DNA from: Pyrenopolyporus hunteri
Lineage: Eukaryota; Ascomycota; Sordariomycetes; Xylariales; Hypoxylaceae
Assembly (NCBI GenBank): GCA_902806595.1
Contig: CADCXC010000004.1
Location: 1,736,001 to 1,800,000, forward strand
DNA: 64,000 nt
Direction of reading: 5' to 3'
Program-made: the position numbers and the translations under genes
Shown here: positions 35,452-46,055 of the stretch, piece after piece
Layout of the letters: each line of letters starts with the position of its first letter
Position numbering within the stretch: the stretch's first letter is position 1
The notes under the pieces: generated by a model
Database searches by the model: none
What the model was told of the DNA's origin: nothing
Seen by the model: only the letters and a program-made list of their open reading frames with translations

Positions 35452-36839
35452 CAAGCGGTCTAAATCATGGCCACGAGACTAACTAGGTCGTTTTCATATT
35501 GCTTATACCGAAGACCGAGTTTACGGACATGGGACGATCTGTTTAGACGGACGGCGAAGCTAGCTATTCGGCTTGTGTGGGGTCTTATAAAGGGGCATTC
35601 ACGATATCTCCTAAGCTTAAACAGTATTTACGTCTAAATGAGTCCCTTTTTAGCTGACAAGCGCTTGGTCAGTTTGGAGATTTAAAAAGAACCGCGAGGT
35701 TTATACACTGAATGATACACGTTTCTGATGATGCCCCTGTCCACGTCCTTAAACTCCGTGATCCAATTCTACGAGATTAAACGATTATTTAAATACTTTC
35801 TTTCTGAGGGGTATTTGTACATTATTATAGTACATACATCCCAGCGGTATCTCCATCTACTCGTCTGCAAGATTAAAAGAACGTCGGAGTCCCACAGATG
35901 GCGTCTGCAAGCCTCAAACTAGCTTATTGGCCGAAGCACTAGAATAGCAAGTCACCTTCCACCGCACCGAGATGACGACACAGTCGGAGTTTATAATAAT
36001 AAAGTCAACCGTGACAAATCGCATCAGGTAATTCCATGGTACGGAACTGAGCACATGGCTAATATCGAGATTTCTTGGCCTAGAGGGGGAAGTGGTTGGA
36101 GAACATATGCATTGGATCTGAGTAATGTCGCTGAGATCATAGAAACCCATTCTCATGCTGTTGCAATATTTGCATGCTGCTGACGATACCTACATAGTTG
36201 CTGGGCATATGTACTTGTATATCGTGGGCAGATCCCCGTCGCTGCAAACTTTTTCAGGATACAAACTTGGGCTTGGTAGGTATTCCCCTGTCTGTCAGAA
36301 GAGTTGTTTCGTAGAATGCGATATTTAAAATGTATATAGTGATTTATGATATGTCCGAAATCTGGAAGTTGGCTGTGGCTACCTAGGTACCTGTAGTTGA
36401 TAGGCCGAAAACGGCCAGTAGCTTATTTTTTTCTTTTTTTTTTCTTCCTTTCCTTCTCTCTATTTTCCCTGTCTTCTGTACTAACGGCAAGCCCACACAG
36501 ATAAGGTGGTACATGAGCTGTATAGCAGTGTGTAACCTGTAATTACAACAGCTCTGATTGGGCTGTCGACTGTAAAAGTGGAGCATATGGCTAGCTTGGG
36601 GCGTTCGGAGACCAGTTAGACGGCACACCCTTGAATTCTTAGTCCCCCGCTATGAGAAAACATCTTTTTTTTTCCTCTTTTCCCTTCCCCCTAGTCATCC
36701 TTTAAAAACCTGACGGTATTCCCCCATTACTTTGTCGTTGCTATCTATATTCTTTAGAATCCTCAAACCTACCGGTCCCAATCCAATTGACACTTATTTA
36801 TCCCAACTTATTCTGGTTTAAACTGCCCCGGTTGCCCTT
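35452..36839. other. Intergenic spacer and promoter of the arginine-regulated gene
   Basis: No gene is supported. It contains an AT-rich 3' flank of ETFB and a CT-rich tract at 36420-36480. A second CT-rich tract at 36660-36720 is close to the expected transcription start of the following leader. Confidence 0.6.
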
Positions 36840-37169
36840 ATGAACGGGCGCTCGTCAGTCTTCACATCACAGGTACGTGCCTAAGGATGACCTCATTCCA
36901 ACTGTCCCGCCAGCTCGGGTCTTGAAAACACACATACCCTCTCTCACCACGTAGCTCAATGCCCACATTCGTGTTTTACATCAACCCTCCGGGGATGATC
37001 CGCATCCTCTCTTAGTGTGCTACTTTCTATATCTGTAAATATCTGCTAACTGTGTATCGTCGCAGGATTATATCTCTGGTCCGTTCTCCTCTATGAGGCC
37101 TGACTCACCGCCCTAGAGACTAGCTAACATAAAATTCTAGACCACTTGTGGCGGGCTCTCTCCGCTTAA
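36840..37169 (+). CDS. Upstream ORF encoding the arginine attenuator peptide (AAP)
   Basis: Three exon pieces (36840-36872, 37066-37078, 37141-37169) join to a 24-codon reading frame plus stop, 59 bases before the main start codon. The peptide begins MNGRSSVFTSQ, continues DYIS, and ends DHLWRALSA. It keeps Asp12, the residue known from Neurospora arg-2 and yeast CPA1 work to be essential for regulation. In those systems the nascent peptide stalls ribosomes at its own stop codon when arginine is high, blocking downstream initiation and lowering mRNA stability. The first intron (193 bases) has a GTACGT donor and a CTAAC branch site. The second (62 bases) has a weak GTCCGT donor and a GCTAAC branch site 10 bases before the acceptor. 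Identity rests on near-complete match to the known peptide plus its position; splicing is inferred. Confidence 0.93.
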
Positions 37170-37228
37170 AGAGGTCCATTGAATAATCTCTCTAGCGTTA
37201 ACCTCTTGATTCACAACTTCAGAACATC

Positions 37229-38727
37229 ATGTTCTCGCGACTGGCCTTGAAGGCTGCGAAGCCCGCAGCATTCGGTGCTGCTGGCCTCCCGCTGCGGACT
37301 CGATTCTTCTCCACCACCGGCAGCTTCGCTGCTAAGGCTACCCAGGGAAGCAAGGGCAGGCAGATGCCCCAAACCCTATCCCGAGCTACGAAACCCGCCT
37401 CTGGTATGGAGGCTACCCTCACCATCCGGGTACGTTATAGCGACAGCCAACCTCGACGATGGCCCTATACTAACCAAGACAAAGGACGGCCCTATTTTCC
37501 ACGGCACCGCTTTCGGAGCCAACTCTAACATCTCCGGCGAAGCCGTCTTCACCACATCTCTCGTCGGCTACCCGGAATCGATGACCGACCCTTCCTACCG
37601 CGGTCAGATCCTTGTCTTCACTCAGCCTTTGATCGGGAACTACGGTGTCCCCTCCACCGAGCGGGACCAATGGAACCTGCTGAGACATTTTGAATCCCCC
37701 CATATTCAGTGCGCGGGAATCGTCGTTGCCGATGTTGCGGAGAAATATAGCCACTGGACGGCTGTGGAGAGTTTGGGTGATTGGTGTGCTCGGGAAGGCA
37801 TCCCCGCCATCTCGGGCGTGGACACTCGTGCCATCGTTACCTACCTGCGGGAGCAGGGGTCTTCGCTTGCTAGGATTTCGGTTGGTGACGAATACGACGC
37901 GGACGAGGACGAGAGCTTCGTCGACCCAGGCCAGATCAACCTCGTTAAGCGGGTTAGCACCAAGGCTCCTTTCGTAGTGGAGGCCCATAACCCCAAGTAT
38001 CACATTGCGCTGCTCGACTGTGGCGTCAAGGAGAACATCCTGCGTAGCTTGGTGAGCCGTGGAGCCAGCGTTACCGTGTTCCCGTACGACTTCAAGATTC
38101 AGAAGGTCGCCGACAACTTTGACGGCGTGTTCATTTCCAACGGCCCCGGTGACCCGACGCATTGCCAGGCTACCGTGCACAACTTGAGAGTGTTAATGGA
38201 AACCTCCCAAGTGCCTATCATGGGTATCTGCCTAGGTCACCAATTGCTGGCTCTGGCTACTGGTGCCCGAACCATCAAACTGAAGTATGGTAACCGAGCA
38301 CACAACATTCCGGCTCTGGATATGACAACTGGCCAGTGCCACATCACCAGCCAGAACCATGGATACGCTGTCGACGCCAGCACTCTGTCGAACGAATGGA
38401 AGGAGTACTTTGTTAACCTCAACGATGGTAGCAACGAAGGTAGGTTTTGTACTATTATGATTTTAGTATTGGCATATACGGTACTAATATGATACTGCAG
38501 GCATGCGCCACGTCTCCCGGCCAATCTTCTCCACCCAGTTCCATCCCGAGGCCAGAGGTGGCCCTATGGATAGCGCCTATCTGTTCGACAAGTACATCGA
38601 GGACGTGATGGCCTTCAAGGCTTGCCAGGCCGTTTATAAGGACAACCGGCCATCTCAGTTCATGCTCGATATTCTGAGCAAGGAACGGGTTGGTGTTCAG
38701 CCTGAGCCTTTGGCCAGCGCTGCTTAG
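37229..38727 (+). CDS. cpa1: Carbamoyl-phosphate synthase, arginine-specific, small (glutaminase) subunit
   Basis: There are three exons (37229-37429, 37485-38439, 38501-38727) encoding 460 residues. The N-terminus is basic and Ala-rich with [11 protein letters not shown], a mitochondrial presequence. The conserved N-domain begins [12 protein letters not shown] right after the first intron, which has a TACTAACC branch site. The class I glutamine amidotransferase domain carries the nucleophile Cys316 in MGICLGHQ and His400/Glu402 in FHPEA. The enzyme releases ammonia from glutamine for the large subunit to make carbamoyl phosphate for citrulline and arginine synthesis. It is the orthologue of Neurospora arg-2 and yeast CPA1. 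The upstream AAP reading frame supports the arginine-specific rather than pyrimidine assignment and predicts translational repression by arginine. Confidence 0.96.
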
Positions 38728-39561
38728 GAGCGTGGTATTTAAGTATGGGTATCTTTTTAAATTAGTCCGGGAAGGAGAACATCATCTGGGATCTTCTCAT
38801 GGTTTTATGGCCAAAAGCGAATAATATGAATATATTACATTTTATCTAAATTTTCTGGATCTCTCTAAGTGATTTGTGAGCCATGTATCTGTTCATGGTG
38901 TTGTCGTAAATGATGACTATAGTAAGCCGGCTACTATAAAGATGAAATGTTCTTATGTACCTATACACCCCATACCTCCTAAGTAGCCTTTCTTACTAAC
39001 ATACCTAGGTAGGTTTTCATGCATATTGCCTAGTAGTTAGGTAACTATACTTAACTCACCTAGAACCACCACTGGACTATAGAACCCGATACTATATATC
39101 GGTATGTACGAGTAAGCCTCGATAGGTGAGTAGGTGCTTATGAAGACGAAGCATACATGCCGTGCTTAGCGGCTTCGAAGCCCCCATCCCTTAGCTCCGC
39201 CGTGTGTAAACACGCGGCAGTTAAGTACCTACTTACCTACGGCTGTTTATTGATTTATTACCTACCTTAAGCCGCATATGCAGCCCCCCTGAAGAAGAGG
39301 TGTACTGCTGTACTGACTGACCTCCTAAGGCCTAGGGATAAGCTGTTATTCTCAGCGTGTATAGCTTTGGGCGCGCGGCGCAAGTCTCGACGGAACTGCC
39401 TGTCTCCCGTAACGCCTGGGGAAACGGTCTCGCGGTCTTGCGCATCGCGCTACGGCAGGGTCTCTTCTATATCCCAGCTAAGGACGGAATAGGTATCTAC
39501 CTGGGCGTGTGCTTATTCTTCTCTACGGAGCTGGGAGAAACTCCGCTGCTGGGTACTGTAA

Positions 39562-39589
39562 TAGGTAGGTAGGTAGGTAGGTACCTACT
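39562..39589. repeat. (TAGG)n ending in TAGGTACCTA
   Basis: Five to six uninterrupted TAGG units run into a TAGGTACCTA palindrome. This is the cleanest example of the family in the window. Confidence 0.88.
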
Positions 39590-39999
39590 AGGTGGTATAG
39601 GGGTGGGCTGGTGCGGCGAGGGGTATACTTGAGGCGTATCCGGGGACGGTGGTATTTTAAAGGTATTCTGGACGTTGAACGTTTCTAGACGAGTTAAATA
39701 ACTATTTTCCCGGTCGTTTGTACTAACCGCGTTGAAAACCCTAGACTATGCCCGCATCGGCTATCGCAATTCTATCCTCGAGCACCTTGAAAGCACGCGG
39801 ACGCGGGCACGTTATCGGGCGGGAGAGGCGCACGGAGAATGTCTGGGAGCTGGATATTGGGGTTATTTGTCTTAGCATGTGGCGGGAAGGGCCGTAACCT
39901 TGGTTGAGGACAGGCTCGCTGCCGCTTCGGGCCGCTCTCGACGTTGGGTCGGCGTTGGGTTTCTAGAAGGTCATTGCGCTTGAACATCACGAAGGTTGG

Positions 40000-40034
40000 G
40001 TACTTAGGTACCTAGGCAGGTAGGCAGGTAGGTA
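40000..40034. repeat. TAGGTACCTAGGCAGG repeat
   Basis: Palindromic core followed by GCAGGTAG variants of the tetranucleotide unit. Confidence 0.82.
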
Positions 40035-40664
40035 TATTATATAGCGTGGGACCGAATGATCGCTGTAAAATAACTTCTTTCTTTCAAACAGGCTTATAGC
40101 TCGCCGCGGAGGTATATTCGAGGGGGTTCACTGGGGTAAATGGGCTGGGCTATGCTATGCTACGTCAGGGAAGCATATCTAGTTAGTTAACTAGGAATTA
40201 GCTACCTACGGAAAATGGGAAGAGGGGGGTTTGGTTGATATGTACGTGAGATAGGCTGGCGGCCCCTTATCTTGGGAATAAGGCATCCTCTATTAGCACG
40301 CGTTTTCTCGCAAAGCCTACTCTACCTAGCTAGGCGTCCGTCTGCCTCGTAGCTTCGTCGCGCCCTCGCGATAGACTTGCTCTCGGATCGGGTATCCGTC
40401 CCTCCCTCCGTCCTTGTGTAATGCGTCCTGTTCTGCCTGCGATGCTGTCCGTGTGTGCTTCTCTGTACTCCGGTAAATGCCTTTGACTTTTCTCCTTGTT
40501 ATTTTTTTTCTTCTTTTCGCAGATGCCCGCACACATCTTGAGTGTTCATATACAACTCCTATCTTCCTCCTGCTTTCGCGGACGTACGATCTAGTAACTC
40601 AGTATCAACTCACTCATAAACAGCCAAACTCGCCTGGACGTAACCCCAAAACTACCCATAATTA

Positions 40665-42614
40665 TTAGTAACGGCCGTAGCCGTCTCTTCGGCTTCCCCT
40701 GTCATCTCCACCGTAGCGGCCGTCACGGCGGCTTCCTCGGTCATCTGCGTATCGCGAGCGTCCGTTAGTGCCGGACGCGGACGAGTCTCCGGGCCGGAAT
40801 CGATCGCCTCCTCGAGGGACGCCGTGGAAGATTGGCATGCCGCCACGACGTCTACCGCCGCCACCGGTTCGGCGACTACGGCCTGGCTCGCGTCGCTGCT
40901 CTCGCTGGTGCTCTCGCTGATGCTCTCGCTGTTGCTCTCGTTGGCGCTCACGCTCTCGGTGCGGCGGGCGGATGCCAAGGAAGATCTCGGGGCCTCGGTC
41001 GACGAGCACGTCGCCATTCTCAAAGTAATAGCGCTTGTACTCCTTGCCGAAGTCTCTATCAGAATCTTTGGTTTTAGCTGCTGCAATCGTGTCAAGTCGT
41101 CGTCGGACGAGCTCGTCTGGAACTGGCTGGTATGTGACGGGGGGTAAGGCGCGGGTCGATTGCCCGGACAGATCTAGTCTTCCCGTTCCCCTTGGGTGTA
41201 CCGCAGGCCCGCGATTGGAGTTGAAACCACGCGGGCCCGTAGGCGCGCCTTCGATACCAGCAAATGATCGGGAAGGCCCGGTAGGGATGGACAGCTTGCG
41301 TTCGGGCTGGGGCTCCGGCGCTAGAGGAACCTGTTTCGCGGCCGGCCCCGCGGTATCGAACTCCTCAAGTTTAACGATCACGTTGCCGTCGTCATCACTA
41401 TCATATGTGACCTCGTAACGACTAGTCGCGCCGCGCCCTCCGGCGGATGCCTGTTCCATATCAACCCACTCCGCGAAGCGCTCTGGCGGCATGAAGTCAA
41501 CCCACAAAGCCTTGCGGTTGGTTTCGTCGGGCCAGACGCGATTATGTAGTGCGGTACGTACCCTTGAGGCTGCTGAGATGGAATTGAACACTACAAATGC
41601 GTGCGTTCGAATGGTATCAAGGTAGAAGTCGAGGATGGTACTGTTCTCGATAGAAGTGCCTGCCGGCGTAGCGAGATCTAGCAGGTGCTCTTTAACTGCC
41701 TGCGGTCGAAGAGGTCTCATAAAGTTCTTAATATACAGTGCAGATGTTGCAGGGTGAATGGACGGCTCCACGTCTCGCTCTACCTCGGTCGGGTGTGGGA
41801 CGTAAGCTTGTTTTTGAGCGGGTTCGTGTTCGGGAGGTCGTTCGAGGGTTGCTTGGGTATCGTTCACTACAACTTCTGCGGTGTGTCCATTTTGGTCTCC
41901 CGGACGATCATCGTCGGCCGAATTCGACAGCACAGCACGTTCACCATCATCGTCGCGCTCGCGTTCTATCGATGGCTCGTCTTTGGTGCCCTGCATCTCG
42001 ACGTCAGGAGCAGCTTGGGTTACATCCTCCATCTCTTCTTGAGGTTCCGCCCTCGCGTTAGTTATCTCCCCTGAATCCGCGACGTTATCTTCTTGACCGT
42101 CCGAACTTTCCTGTCTTGCTCGCTTGCGCACTACTTCTTCTGCAGATGGTGCAGGGCTTAAAGATCTTCGCTTTCGCTTTTGCGAATCTTGCACGACCTC
42201 GGTAGGCTGTAGCGGCGTTTCGCCAGAGGACGAAGGTGCTAGAGTGGCCTCAGTGGCCTGGGTCTCGGCGGCGGTGAGTGTGGTGGGTGCGGGCATCTCC
42301 TGCGCCGCTGGTGTGGCTTCAACTTGCTCAAGAGACGACTCGTCGGGCGGAGCGGGTTGCGTAACTTCAGGAGCTTCCTCTGCTTCCTCTGCCTCCGGGG
42401 AGGTCTGTTCTGGTCCTGGTCCTGGTCCTGGTTCGCTATTAAGATCTTGAGCCTCTTCAGCAGATTCATCTGAGGGCTGAGAGGCAGCTTTTTCGGAATC
42501 AGCAGCTTCCAGGCGAGCTACCAACTCTGCCTTAAGACCATTCTGGGGTAGTCCAAGGCGCTTCAATTCGGCTTTCAGGTCAACGACCTTAAGCTTACTC
42601 CAGTCTGTAGCCAT
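40665..42614 (-). CDS. SAP-domain, Acinus-like RNA-binding protein
   Basis: This is a single-exon gene of 649 residues. A SAP domain at about residues 6-40 (LKVVDLKAELKRLGLPQNG) binds nucleic acid or chromatin. A long acidic, Pro/Glu-rich region follows to about 290. The RRM-like domain starts at LYIKNFMRPLRPQAV and includes THAFVVFNS and KALWVDFMPPERFAEWV; it matches the RRM of Acinus. A short conserved C-terminal motif (RRLDTIAAAK ... YYFENGDVLVDRGPEIFLGIRPPHR) resembles the RNPS1/SAP18-binding (RSB) element. The tail has Arg/Glu/Gln repeats and RGG-like repeats ending GYGRY. In animals Acinus is part of the ASAP complex at exon junctions and affects splicing. A similar role here is inference from architecture. 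Repeats in the DNA at 42413-42436 encode Gly-Pro repeats. Confidence 0.83.
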   Translation of the reverse strand: MATDWSKLKVVDLKAELKRLGLPQNGLKAELVARLEAADSEKAASQPSDESAEEAQDLNSEPGPGPGPEQTSPEAEEAEEAPEVTQPAPPDESSLEQVEATPAAQEMPAPTTLTAAETQATEATLAPSSSGETPLQPTEVVQDSQKRKRRSLSPAPSAEEVVRKRARQESSDGQEDNVADSGEITNARAEPQEEMEDVTQAAPDVEMQGTKDEPSIERERDDDGERAVLSNSADDDRPGDQNGHTAEVVVNDTQATLERPPEHEPAQKQAYVPHPTEVERDVEPSIHPATSALYIKNFMRPLRPQAVKEHLLDLATPAGTSIENSTILDFYLDTIRTHAFVVFNSISAASRVRTALHNRVWPDETNRKALWVDFMPPERFAEWVDMEQASAGGRGATSRYEVTYDSDDDGNVIVKLEEFDTAGPAAKQVPLAPEPQPERKLSIPTGPSRSFAGIEGAPTGPRGFNSNRGPAVHPRGTGRLDLSGQSTRALPPVTYQPVPDELVRRRLDTIAAAKTKDSDRDFGKEYKRYYFENGDVLVDRGPEIFLGIRPPHRERERQREQQREHQREHQREQRREPGRSRRTGGGGRRRGGMPIFHGVPRGGDRFRPGDSSASGTNGRSRYADDRGSRRDGRYGGDDRGSRRDGYGRY

Positions 42615-43134
42615 TCTTTGTGACGATATAAGTTTAACAAAATATGCACATTGCTTGAATGGAACTCTTGGTAAAGGGGAAGGGGAAAAAAGGGGGGACT
42701 TTTTGAGATGGTTGGAGCGGTGTGTCGAGAGTCTGGGAATCTGTAGGATGGATGGGTTGAAGATGGATTGAAGATGGATTGTTCGAGAGGCAACAAAGAA
42801 AGTTATGTGCCAACTAAGAGGCGGAGGAGTTTGGAGAAATCAGTGGCTTGGGCCGTGGAAAAGCAAGTATTGGAAGAAAACCGTGGTGTAATTCGAGATC
42901 ACGGTAATTATGTTGGCAGACCCGTTGGCAAAGCGCACTTGAAGACGGGCACGTGGTGATGATGAATATGTCATTGGGTTTGGTGCAGGTTTAAGTTGGG
43001 CGGCGCGTGTGTCGCGGTCTCGCAGGTCAAAATTTCGTTGCAGACGAACGGTTGAATTCCAGCTGTCAATGCCCAGAGCTCCCGTCCCATGCCACGGAGA
43101 CTTACATACATCATAGGTACCCTGGTACGTGCTC

Positions 43135-43165
43135 AAGGAGCTTTTAAGGAGCTTTTAAGGAGCTT
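43135..43165. repeat. 11-base tandem repeat AAGGAGCTTTT
   Basis: Almost three perfect copies of AAGGAGCTTTT. Each unit contains the palindrome AAGGAGCTTTT/AGCT core. Confidence 0.9.
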
Positions 43166-43353
43166 ACCTGCTTTTTTTTCACCCCCGTCGGAGTGGGTCC
43201 TGTCCCGTACTATTCCATTCTAGGACCAGCACTGCAACACCGAAGCTTAAGTACATGTCGTGCAGACCTCACCTGTATTTTAGCTCAGTCTTGCTCGGCA
43301 GGTACAACCCCTTCCGTTGTCGCCCGTAACCACGTGGCGCGGCTCACCATCTA

Positions 43354-43452
43354 CTACCTACCTACCTACCTCATGTACGGATGTATCACTGTATGTAGGT
43401 GGTAACTACCTACATGTACCTACCTAGATAGGGTAGGTAGGTAGGTACCTAC
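43354..43452. repeat. Extended CTAC...GTAG inverted tetranucleotide block
   Basis: CTACCTACCTACC on the left and GGTAGGTAGGTAGGTACC on the right face each other across about 60 bases, with shorter copies between. This is the largest member of the family here and has hairpin potential. Confidence 0.85.
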
Positions 43453-43527
43453 ACCTATCTGCCCGGGTGATGCTTCCGCTGGGAACTGGAAACAATCTTA
43501 GTACACGTAGATGTGAAATTAGATATA

Positions 43528-43589
43528 CCTACATCTTCTTCCTACATTTTCCTCCTATATCTTCCTCCTACACCTTCTTCCTACATTCA
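43528..43589. repeat. 13-base tandem repeat CCTACATYTTCYT
   Basis: Nearly five imperfect 13-base units beginning CCTACA or CCTATA. The array is pyrimidine-rich and lies about 470 bases before the unknown gene. Confidence 0.85.
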
Positions 43590-44061
43590 CACTTCTTAAC
43601 AATGATCGCATGCGAATTTCCGGGGACAGGTACGTTGCCAGTCAGAAGTTCGCCGGAAGCGGCCAAGTAGCAACAAGTCTCTCACCCTATACTCTCCAGG
43701 TCCCTCCCTCATTCTCTAGTATCCGTCCCTTCTTTTTTTAATCGATTTGTTGTGTCCTCGACTCGGCCAGAAACGGCATTCTAGAAGTTTGCGAGACAAT
43801 GGATATTTGGTGAAACGGCACCGCTTGAATGTCAACGTCGTCCTCGCTGGTTCCGTCAAAGAAACCAATGCGCCTCTCCTTGTCACTCAGCTCCTCTACC
43901 GCCGTCGGAGGATTAGTCCGTAGGGTACGGCTATTTCGCTAGATGTCGACTTGGGTAAATCTGATACACTTTGCAGTTCACGCCTCTCTAGCCACATTCA
44001 CTCTCTGAGGTTAATTACAAGATTCTCGCAACCTCACAACTGTACACCGTAGATCAGCAGG

Positions 44062-45298
44062 ATGGCCAGTCCGCCGAGTTGGTTTTCCCGCAGAACACTC
44101 AAGGGCATCCCTCGTAATAGGGCCAATGCCCAAGGCAACTCGCAGGAAAACAGGATTATTCGCGGCCGCGTCACCAAACCATTATCCTCAGGTAGAGGAA
44201 AAGCATTTGAGGAATCGATTGATACAGGGAGCCTGGCCATGGCAGGGCAAGCAGAGGGGGATGGCGACGTCTTAGAACCTACCAAAAAGGTCAACAAGCA
44301 ACCTCTTCCACCCCGGCCAAGAAGGCTCAGGAGAATTAGGTGGGTGGGGCCACCAATTGAATCCACGCGCTCTCCGAGGATAAGAGACTTGTCAGGTGAG
44401 GATAGGTCGCGGCCGAGTACCCCAGCTGAAACTCTCACCGAAGAGGATACGCTCCCGGATTACGACCCTAAGGAAGGGTGGCGCTATGAACAGGTCTACC
44501 TTAACCATATTCTCAAAGCGCGCAATGAATATACCCTAATGCCGTCAACATGGAGAATGCATTTTCGAGGGATTCCCTTGCCGGAAGGTTTGTTCTACGC
44601 CAAGACCCAAAACATCAGCGCTCGGCCAAGAATATATGCTCGTACAGATAGGCTTGAATATCGAGGTATGTTAAACCGGTTCCGGTTATTATCTACCCCG
44701 TTTCAAATGCTCATATTATTCAACAGGTACCACTGAGCTTCGCAAGCTGATGGATATCCACGCCCGAGTTCGTGACTTGCGCAAGGCGCAAACGCTGGAT
44801 CCAAAGCATGAGTACGGCCCCCAAATCGTCAGGCATATCGTGCAAAGGCTCGAAGGCGCCATGTACTGGGCCGGGCTCGACGGAGATCTCTTCAAGTATC
44901 GCAACGCTCTGGAGCCCAACATAACCATCTTGGAGATGAATGACTCGGACAGGCTAGATATGGACGCGATCATCCAAGACGATATGTCGGCCCTGGCCAA
45001 TAAATGGAGAGCCAGTTTAAGAACCCTGTCCGGAAAACAGCAGCCGGACGCCCCCGTTCTTTTTGCATTCGTCGTCTTCAAACATATCCTGTTCATAGTC
45101 ACACTGGACGCCCAAAATCCAGATGCTCTCTGCCACATCCCATGCCAATTAAACCTGTCAGAATATAATCAGCATCAGTGGAACGCTTTAGCAATCATGG
45201 CTACCATCTGCTGGGCGCGAGACCTCTTCATGGACCTGGCTGGGCGCCTACCAGACGTTTCGGAGGAAGAGACCCAGTCAAGTGACCCAGATGTATAG
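44062..45298 (+). CDS. Uncharacterised protein
   Basis: There are two exons, 44062-44665 and 44727-45298, encoding 391 residues. The intron (61 bases, GTATGT donor, CAG acceptor) is needed to join EYRG to TTELRKLMDIHARV. I recognise no domain family. The N-terminal half is basic and disordered (Arg/Pro/Lys-rich, for example PLPPRPRRLRRIRW). The middle has a conserved-looking stretch (EGWRYEQVYLNHILKARNEY, then MPSTWRMHFRGIPLP). The C-terminal 180 residues look folded and largely helical, with several Trp and aromatic residues (MYWAGLDGDLFKYRNALEP, FAFVVFKHILFIVT). The end is acidic. No signal peptide is present, and one hydrophobic segment is too weak to call a membrane helix. It may be a nuclear protein restricted to fungi; that is a guess. 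Confidence 0.75.
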
Positions 45299-46055
45299 CG
45301 GATTCGAGGAAGAGGTATAGGAAAGAAAAGGAAAGGAAAGGAGAAAGGGGGCGGAATCTCTCTTGTCCGAGTCTTTTGACAAACCCCGTCAACAAGGATG
45401 GTAGAAATACGTCCTATTAGACACTTCTTTTGGAGCCGTTTAAGACGGAATAAAAAACTCAAGGTTTCCTTTGCCACGACTCCCGTGTAGCTAGTCCTCT
45501 GATAGCTATAACCACCAATCTACCTACATGCTAAGATGGGTCCTAGGCTTAGTATGCTCCTATATAAATGTGCCAGACTTGAAACTATGCATTCCTTATC
45601 CCATGTTACCAGTTAATACGACAACATGCATGTTATTTTGTATTTGCCTGGGATTCCTTCTGTTGCCGTGTCACATTCTTTTCCTTTTACTCTTTTTTTT
45701 CTTTTTCTTTTCCTTGTAGGCAGGTAGGTACCTAGCTGGCGCATCAATAATCAGTTAAACCATAGCGAAGCTTACCATAATTCCGAGTTCAGCTCTTTGG
45801 GATATTAGGTACCTCCTGGTACCTATTATATCTTGATAGTGCGGTAACTTATAGGTAGCTGTGGCTCAGTTAGCGCCTGCTTAGGTGCCTACCTCCGCCG
45901 TACCTGATGGAGCATAAGAATCTGGGGTCCTGCGGGGCCATCGGCTTTCCCAATTGCCCCTGCCCCTCTGAAATTCTATGCCGCTTGCGACGTTTCTGCC
46001 CCGCCGTCTTTTTCAACGCTGGAAAAGGCGAAAATTGTGTCAACTACAGCCAAAG
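45299..46055. other. Intergenic spacer upstream of TYW1
   Basis: Contains a T-rich tract at 45685-45715, a TAGGTACC repeat at 45722-45732 and the probable TYW1 promoter. A TGGCTCAGTTAGCG string at 45863 resembles a tRNA A box, but no tRNA fold follows. Confidence 0.6.

Larger units (their letters stand above)
38728..40664. other. Convergent spacer of 1.9 kb
   Basis: No gene is supported between the 3' ends of the synthase gene and the Acinus-like gene. It contains TAGGTACCTA-family repeats at 39003-39014, 39562-39589 and 40000-40034. Confidence 0.6.
42615..44061. other. Divergent intergenic region
   Basis: This is the shared upstream region of the Acinus-like gene and the following unknown gene. 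It holds an 11-base tandem repeat (43135-43165), a long TAGG-family block (43354-43452) and a 13-base tandem repeat (43528-43589). No gene was recognised. Confidence 0.6.

Noticed and set aside
37430..37446. Very short 17-base intron in the carbamoyl-phosphate synthase gene
   Set aside because: The 55-base alternative has a perfect TACTAACC branch site and restores the conserved IRDGPIFHG junction.
45860..45950. TGGCTCAGTTAGCG string resembling a tRNA A box
   Set aside because: No B box or acceptor stem pairing was found downstream.
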